NCBI GenBank assembly: GCA_023079485.1
Contig: CM041085.1
Span: 27,637,121-27,701,120, forward strand
Length of the DNA: 64,000 nucleotides
Direction: 5' to 3'
Source: Archilochus colubris
Lineage: Eukaryota > Chordata > Aves > Apodiformes > Trochilidae
Position 1 is the first letter of the stretch; the number at the start of each line of letters is the position of its first letter. The notes under the pieces are model-generated. The model did not search any database and was not told the DNA's origin. It saw only the letters and a list, made by a program, of their open reading frames with translations. The translations under genes and the position numbers were made by a program. Positions 22,101 to 31,100 of this stretch are shown here, in pieces.

Positions 22101-25100
22101 CATGTTTGCAAGTTCATGACTGATGCAAAATGGTTTATTCTCTTGGCAAATTGGATGTGGGCAGTTACTGCTATCCTTTAGCTGACTGAGTAAACACGTT
22201 TACTAAGCCTCTAGAACAGAGCACTAGTGTAGAAGCTTTTATTAGAAAACAGCTTAAGCTTGTTTTAGTGTTACCCAACACTTGTTGGCAGCAATAGATG
22301 TGTTAATCCATGTATAAGGGGTGACTTTTTCTCTACAGGGAAAATTATTAAGATTTTTCACTTACCGATTTTTATTGCTAATTTTTTTTTCTCTTTAGGT
22401 AAAGAGTAGAATATATCAAGGTAAGTTTATCTGTGCTTTTCAGTCTACTTGATGCTTAGGCATATAAAAAGTTTTGAAGATTGTTTCAGAGTAGCAGGTA
22501 CTCCTCTTCACTCCCTTTCAAGGAGAATGCTAGTCTAAGATTATCATATAAGCTAGGCCAGTAGGTGATACTTGAATCTGAGGGTTTAAGTTTTGCTTTT
22601 GATAACGCTTTGATTAGAAGAAACAATGCATCTCACACCTGGAATTAAAGGGAAAGGAAAAGCTCTGTCTTGTTCAGCATAAATGTGTTCCATTGGTTTA
22701 CTGGTACAGTGGTAGTGAGGCATAGTTTGTTTGGCTAGCAGTGGATCTGCTTTTGCTTGTTGCCTCTCACAAAAAGCAGTATTTTGTTTTTCTTGCCTTT
22801 TTGGATTGATGGGAGCTTGAAACTGACTGCTGGGCAGCTGCAAAGAGAACTTCAAAATGTATACCTAAATATGGAGGTATTCCTGTGGCTAGCACATTCC
22901 TTTTTACAAGAATTTTTCTCCAGCTTCAAAAATATATAAAATTAAAGTCTCCTGAATGGAAAAGAAACAGAATTCAAAGTAGGGTGATTGCTGAAACTCA
23001 TAATTGAATACAAAACAAAAATAAGAAAGAATTACCTTTGTGTGAACTCTCTGCCTCTTTCTTCCTCACAAACCATACTTCTTCAAAGTCATTCCTTTAT
23101 AGTTTCATTGTAGTTATCCTTCAGTTTTCATCTATACAATTAATGCAGAACTGATGAGATGAGCTGAAAAAATTAATCTGAGAGGTGATTTCTGTATTGC
23201 AAACCAATTATTTTTATTGGAGGAGAAAAAATGCTACCTATCAGCCTGCTGTAAAAAAAATGAGGGACTTAGGCCTGTCCTCTTTTAAATTCCAAAATAA
23301 AATTCTTTGTAATACCAAATGGAAGCTACTAAAGCTAAGATGTATAGTGGAATACTAACAGTGACAAAAATGCCTTAAAAGCTAAATTAGGTTTGGAGTC
23401 CCAGAGATAATAGATTTTATCTACTCTTTGTGACAGTATTAATATTGGGAAACCAAGCCAGTGCTTGCAACAGCTGAGAGCTGTCTTATACCCTGGTGGT
23501 CGGTGTCTGGCTCTCCCCTCCCCAGAGCAGAAGGGCTGCAGCCCCTGTGCCTAGAAGCCCTTGTGTCAGAGCTGGGGAGGAGCAGCAGCTGCCATTTCAC
23601 CCTGTGGGATGCAATGACTGGTGCTTCCTGTTTGTGCTGCAGGATTTGCAGTCAGGCCAGTGAGCCTTGGGGTGTACAAACATAGGGGTGGTTTAAGACT
23701 TAAAATAAGAACAACAATTGGATGATCTTTAAATTAATTTGCAATAAATTATTTAAAGTATGTTAATGATTTTCATTGAACCTCAAGGGTTGATTTTTTT
23801 CATGTTGAGAAACAAATATGTGCCTAAGGAACTGTTGCTCAGTTACAGCCCTTTTAAGGTCTGTTAGAAAACAGTACAGTACCTTGAGGATTACTGATGT
23901 CTAGCCAACAGTCACTTTCTGTTCCCAGTCTGTCTTTCAGAGTTTTCATCCTATTATCTTTGCTGACCAAATGTTCAGTTTCAATATAGCAGAAAGAGGT
24001 AGTTGTTAGAGAAGGTGTTACATCTCCCTGAGTGTTAAAGCAATAGTCTGAGATGGCTCTGACAACCTCGCTGCCAGTTCTTCCCTTCAGCATACCTCAT
24101 CTGTGTGTAGCCAGCACCTTACTCTGTCTGCTTTGCATTCTGTGACCAGCTTCTGTGAAGTGGCTGCAAGAGCTTTGTGCCAGTGTTCAATGCTTTATTG
24201 TCTTGCTTTCAGTCCTAACTTTAAACAGAAGTCAGAGATGCATGAAATCCTGCAGGAAAGGCTGATTGCCATGGAATTGGCTTTATCCTGCTCTGTGCAT
24301 TAGTCCTTATTTTAAAATGTTCCCTGAAGTGGTAGTAATGATAGCTCTGATTTTTTCCCCCCAACCGCAGGATATGAAGTACAGTTACTGTAAGCTTTCT
24401 TTTTCTTTCTAGTGACTGAAAAGCAGCTTGCTGAAAAGATTAAAAACCTTCTGCAAGAAAAAACAGAAATCTTAGAAAAGATATCAGAATATGATGAGAA
24501 GGTATTGTTCTAGGTTCTCATCCTTTGCTTCTTAATTTTCTTTATTGGTTTAATGACACAACCAGTGCAACAGCTAGTGTATTTTTTCTTTTCTTACTTA
24601 GTACTCTGTTGACAATTTCCTCAGTTGTGTTTGACTATTTCTGTGTTTAGATAAAGAAAGCAAAGGAATCTGTGAAAGTGGCCCAAGAACAAAAAGACAT
24701 TCTCTCTGATGAAACTGCAGGGCTTAAGGTAATAAACAGTTAAATGTCTGTACTGAAACAAAAGACATCAATAGAATAAATTGTTTTAGTTCATCTTTTA
24801 CTCTTTTTGTTTGTTTGTTTTAGGACATGGTCAAAGAACTGGAAGAAGCAAATCATAAGCTAGATGACAAAGTAAAAAATCTGCACACAATGCTTCAAAC
24901 GGAAAGAAAAAAGAATGAGAAGAAACAGAGCAAGGTAAGAGCAACCACACTCATATCTTATGTTATCCTTAACTTAATGTACCCTAAAAGCTAGTCACTA
25001 CCAGATGGGTAAACAGGTAGAGATGTTAAGCAAAGAAGATGAATCACCTCAAAAGGAGAACTGACATGAAACGTAAGGTTTGTCAGAAGCCCAAGGGGGA

Positions 25101-28100
25101 GAATCTGTTGAATGTGTTGGGTTTGTTTGGTTGGGTTTTTTGGTTGGTTTGGTTTTTTTTTTCTTTGTTGTTTTGGGTTTTTGTTTGTTTTGGGGGGGTC
25201 TGTTTTGGTTTGGGTTTTTTTTTCTGCCTACTTGTTTAGGTTTTTTTGTAATAAGATCTTTATGGACTTGTGTGGTTGTTTGCTTTTGCACACAAAGCAT
25301 TGTTGTTCAAGTCGTCATGGTTTGGCTTCATGAAAGAAGATTTTAGAAGGGCTCTACCCATGCTTGCTGCAAGTGTGCTGATGGCTGAAAAGGCCAATGT
25401 TTAAGTCATAGGGTAGTCTAATACTTCCTAGCCAGAGCCAGGAAGTTTCTTAAAATTATGAGCTCTAGGCTACAAGTTGGCAGGAGGGAGTTTCATGTAC
25501 TTGGAGAAAGCATCTAGTTGGTAGCAAGTGTGAAAATCTCAAAGCTGATCCACATTCTTCTTTTCTGGAGGTATTTGCATTTTATTTTTTTTCCTTCTTT
25601 TAAAAGCCTGATTTTCTGTAGTAATGGTAAGCTTCAACAAGTTCTTAAGTCTTGTTTTGATCAAAGTTTATTGCTAATGACAGCAGCAGATAATAGTTTC
25701 ATTTTAGACTGTGCAGGTGTACAGGGCAATTTCTCAGCCACAAACAGGCAAGGTCTCAGTGGGAAGTTGGCTCTAAAGTGCTGTGTTTCTATTCCTTCCC
25801 TTGTTGATACAGCAACACTATGTTGCTGCTAGTCTAAAGGCTGCTTTAAATGAAAATCTTTTGGTGTTTTGACTTCCCTTTTATGCTTCCAAAATATGAA
25901 GGTAAAATAAGTACTCAGGCTAAGGCATATACCAACCCAATAGAAAGTAACTGCTCATGTTTTTCTTATATAGATCTCTGAAACCCAGAAGTCCTTGGAG
26001 AAACTTCAAGAGGTTATCAGTGTGCATTCTACAGAACTTTCAGAGGTAAAGCATTACCCACACCCTCTCAGCATTCATGGGTTCTTGTGCCAGGAAAATT
26101 AGCATCTAGGAGGTAATTAGTATCTAGGATGCAATTGCTAGCTTGGCAGATTGCAGGTTGTTTGGGCATGGATACCTTTTTCTTTTCCATTTTACCAAGT
26201 AATACGTAGTTCATGCTCTGTTACTGTTTGTTTTGTTGTTTTGTTTTTTTTTTTAATAGGTTCAGGTAGCCCTTAATGAAGCAAAACTAAGTGAAGAAAA
26301 AGTGAAATCTGAGCTTCATCATGTGCAGGAAGAGAATGCTAGGCTGAAAAAGAGCAAGGAGCAAGTAAGTTTTGTCCAGGCCAGGTGACTTTTTTTTTTT
26401 TTACCTAAATACTGTGTCCTTGTTCCTAGTTTTCTTGAGTTTAACTTCAGGGTGTCTCTGTTTTCTTAATGTGTAATTCTGCATTTCCTATTACCAAGGT
26501 AAATTTTAAGTCCCTTGCACCACCTGCCTGCACATTTTTTTTTATTCAGGTGTGCCATATGCTTTCAGCATGAAGGCTTTGTCAGTTCCAGTGTTTCAGT
26601 TTTTGTCAGCAAATCTACAGGAAGTCTGTGCTGATATGGTAGTCACTGCATGATTGAGAGATTGCTACTTGGGATCAGAACTGAAGGAAGTCATGGCAAA
26701 GAATTGGAAAAAGCAATTTTGAAGCCAGGCTAAATTGAAGGACCTTTATATCTGAAATGTCACGACAGTTACAAGTAATGATGAAGTGTTTTCTTTCTCT
26801 GTATATGAAGTAGATGCCTTTTTAAGGAAAGTGGTTTCATTACCTCTGGACTGCAACTAATTCCTCATATATTGATGTGTAGGAGCACTTTGGTTCTGTT
26901 GTTGGGGTGTTAACTGAGAAACCATCAAATTTGTAAAGCCACATAGTAGTAAACTGCAGGATTCCCAGCATCCAGCTCTACCAGGAGGCTAGTGATGAGT
27001 TTCATAAGTTTATAAACATAAAGTTTACCCTTTATCTGTGACCTATGGTGATCAGTTATCACCGTAGAGCTGGCGGTGAGACAGGCTTTAATTACATATA
27101 TACTCTACTAAAAATAAAACAAGTCACCATCTTGTCTTTGTTCTTCATACAGCTGCTCAAAGAAGCTGAAGGTTGGAGTGAGAGGCATTCTGAGCTCACT
27201 GAGCAGATCAAACTGTATCAGCAGTCTCAGAAGGACATAGAAGAAGCACTTGCCTACAAGGAAAATGAAATTGAAGTAAGTTCTTTATAAAAAGCTTGGT
27301 TTTGATTATTGCATATCATAAAATATTTCAAAATACTTCACAGAATGCAGAGGGGTTTCCCATCAGTGACCCTTTGGTTTCATTACTAGGTTTTAACTAA
27401 CTGCATTATGCAGCTGAAGCAGCTTGACATGGATTTAGTATCCAAGGACAAAAAGGATGTTGAGGGGTGTGAATGGAGCACAGAAGATGATCTGGCCAAC
27501 GGAGAGCTGCCAGGTACCCTAATCTTAACTGCTGGCTGATATGCCCAGTGGTTGAAGCATATAGTCATGCTATGTCATATCAGCAACAAGGGGAATCCAT
27601 ACATGTAGCTGCCTGGGGATTAAAAGACTGCCAGCCTTAATCCTCAAACACAAAAAGTTTCCTAAGTGAAGGGAGAAACCATTAAAAAAGCTTTTAGACT
27701 ACCTTCTAGGTATATCATCAGTGTAGGGACACTGTTCTAAAGATTGCATATAAAGTTTAGTAATTAAGAACATGCCAAAAGTGAAAACCACAGCTATGTT
27801 TTTATGCTGTGTTTATTTTTAATATTATTTTATATTGATTATTTTGCTTAACTCTACCTAGATAAATAATTTGGGTAATCATGTCTTCGAAATCTCAAAG
27901 ACCAAGTAGACATTTTCAAAACTACTCAGGCAGTTGGTCATTCCTGATGTGGTACATGGGGGTTTTTTGGGTTTTGTATTTATCCCTGCCCATAGCCATG
28001 TGGTATTACATGGGCTGGAAATTCCTACTACTTGATTTTCAGATAGTATGTCCTGTAGTACATACTGCATTCACATTAATATTAGCACAGTGGCTAGAAG

Positions 28101-31100
28101 AAGTGACAAGAAGAAATCTTTGAATGCCTTTTGGAAATAACCAATAGTTGTGTTGTGCTGGTCATGGAATTGCTATTGTTTGCTATTGTGCTTTGTTTCT
28201 TCCCCCCCCCCCCCCTTTTTTTTTCTCCATGTAAGGAGGTCTTTCCAAAATTATAGTGTAGGGAGTGTTATTTTTAACACTAAAGTCCAGAGAACTGATG
28301 CTAAGAAACAGGGAAAACAAATACATTTTTCTTTCCTAGATAATGAGAGTGAGAAGATGAAGATCCAGATTAAGCAGATGATGGATGTCTCCAGGGTATG
28401 CTGCACAAGATACCTAATAAATGCAGTCATATTACTGCTATGGCTAAGATGGTAAACTCTCTGCTCTTCTTTTCAGATAAAAACTATGTTATCCATAGTT
28501 GAAGAAGACAGAAATCTTCTGCAATCCAAACTGAGTGATGAAGTAACAGCAAGACATGAGCTGGAAGGTAGGTTCAGCGTAAGAATTGCTTAAGAAGAAA
28601 TGCTGTTCGTGGTTTAAAAAGAACCAGAGCATTTGGGTGGCATAGCACTTTTCATTGCAGCTCCTGTGAATTTCCTCACCTAATTTTGCTTCTCCAACAG
28701 AGCAAATAAAAAAATTAGAACATGACTCCTGTTCACTCAAGTCAGCCAAGGCTGACCTGGAAAACGAATGCAAAACACTACAGCAGAAAGTGGAGATTCT
28801 TGGTGAACTTTACCAGCAGAAGGAGATGGCACTCCAGAAGTAAGCCTTTCATGACTCTACCACAACATCACATATTATTTCATAGGCACTATGCAAATGC
28901 TTCTTTCTCAGATAACTTGAAGCTGTCTTTGGAAGGAAAGGTTTGGAATGACTACTGTTTCAGTATGGTTGAAGCTACTACCCTTTTTTATTTTTTGCAG
29001 CAGTCCAGGGATTCAGAAGATTTTTGTTTCTCACCCACAATATTGCCTTCTGCTGCTAAAAACCAAACAAATAAGCAATGAGAAACTTCTGGAGAGGAGA
29101 TAGTTTGGACAGCAAATTCTGTGGTTGTTCTGTCACATTTCTGTAATGTCAAGGAAATTGTAGCAACCGTTAAGATTTTTTTCAGTTACACTGACCTCAG
29201 TTTAGTGAGTCTAATTCTCATAATGTAGGGATTTAATATTTAAGCTTTTTGCAAATTGAGGCCAAGTTCATGGTCTTGATTGAGCTGAGTTAATTGCTGT
29301 CAGTGAAGAACTGGTTGTGTATCTGTGTTCTTTTCTCATTCATTTATTTACTTCATGAAATGTCTGTAATAACATCCCAGTTTTGTTGGGAAAATTTGAG
29401 ATAGGATTCAGGGTTATTTTCAGCTAAATTCTGTGGGAAAGCTGAAACTGGTGGGGAAGCAATTGGAAGTTCTAAGGTTCAAGTGTGCAGGTCAGAGAAA
29501 ACACAGGACTGGAACAAGCTAAGGAATTAAGGGTGTCCAGCACCTCAGTAGTGAAACTGCTTGACCTCGTAACTTCATAATCCTGGTGTAATAAACTTGC
29601 AATGGAGAAGTGAAGGATTGCCCACCTTTTGAAGAAAACTTCCTCTTGACCTCTGCAGGACTTCTGTTATTTTCAGGGTTTTCAGGAAGTTTCACTGCCT
29701 GTTACTAATTCTTGATTCTCATAAAGGACTTCCCACATTTTTAATTTTTTTTTCTGAAAAACTGTTTCCACATATAGCCAAGGAAATAAATTCTGTTGAA
29801 CTGGCTGTTAGCAATAGTTAACTTACTATTGGTTTAATGATTCAGATTTTGTGGGCTAGCTCTTGAAGGTAGGAACACATTATGGACCTCTTATAGTTCC
29901 AGAAACATGTCAACAATTTAGAAATTAGTGAACCATGAGGTTATAAAAAAACAGTGAAAATTGGTCATGTAATAAATTGGTATTGTGAATGCTTGGAGAA
30001 AAGCTGCTTTCCTCATGGTTGATGACTACTGAATGTGTTTGTCACCTAGGCCCTAAATTCCCTCTTCCTTACTACACATTCAGTTGTTTTTTTTGCCTGG
30101 TTAGCTGTCAGTTATGCATATATTGCCTTTTTTATACCTTCATCAATCTGAATTATGCTCAGTGGAATTGATAAGTAAATGACAGGATCTGAAGAGCTGA
30201 ACTGTCTGCAATTGTTAGATTCTGACAAATATTTAGATGCTTGACAACATTCCAGTCAACTCTGCATCCTAAATTTTCAGGTTTCATAGACAAAGGTCAT
30301 GTCTGTTTAATTTCAAAAAACAGTATTTCTCTTCCTTTTTTTAAAAAAATAATCTCTTCTCTCTGTATTCTCACACAGTATTACCAATCCTAATATCAGT
30401 TGTTAGCAGGGGAATATCTTGATGTTGAGTTGTAGTATATTAGGACAGTGGAATACATGGTCTTTTTGGGTTTTTTTCTGTGCAGAAAACTAACTGAGGA
30501 AGAATATGAGCGTCAGGAGAAGGAACAGAAATTGTCTGCTGCAGATGAAAAAGCAGTGTTGGCCATCGAGGAAGTGAAAGTTTACAAGTAACTTTAGTTT
30601 TTTGAAGACTGTTCTTCTTTGATTCAGCTGTTGAAGAAAATTCATTTAAACCTCTGTCCTTCCCTTCCTTTCCCTTTTGTATAGGCAAAGGATCCAAGAT
30701 ATGGAAGAAGAATTGCAAAAAACAGAGAGATCTTACAAGAACCAGGTAAACTTCTTGCATGCTCGTTATTTTGTCACCTTTTCCTTGCAGCATTACCGTG
30801 CTCTGTAGTGAGTTACTGGAAATACTATTAGTTGGGCAAATTAAACTAAAATGCTTGTTTTCTTCTCAGATTGCTGCTCATGAGAAAAAGGCACATGACA
30901 ACTGGGTAAGAACATTCTTCCTTTTCTTACACAGTTAGTACTTGACTTGAGGTTGGTACAATTAATGTAGTTGGCAAAATTTCCCTTACTAGCTTATTGC
31001 CCGCTCTGCTGAGAGAGCTCTGGCTGAAGAAAAAAGAGAAGCAGCCAACCTGAGACAAAAGTAAGACAGTACAAATAATTTTTATTACTCTTTGAATATG

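Noticed and set aside
25049..25346. Phe/Gly- or Lys/Pro-rich ORFs in low-complexity tracts (also 48638-49161)
   Set aside because: They are products of T/G or A/C runs in introns.
27881..28123. 80-residue hydrophobic ORF in MIA3 intron 15
   Set aside because: Exons 15 and 16 join in perfect phase without it and it has no counterpart in human MIA3.
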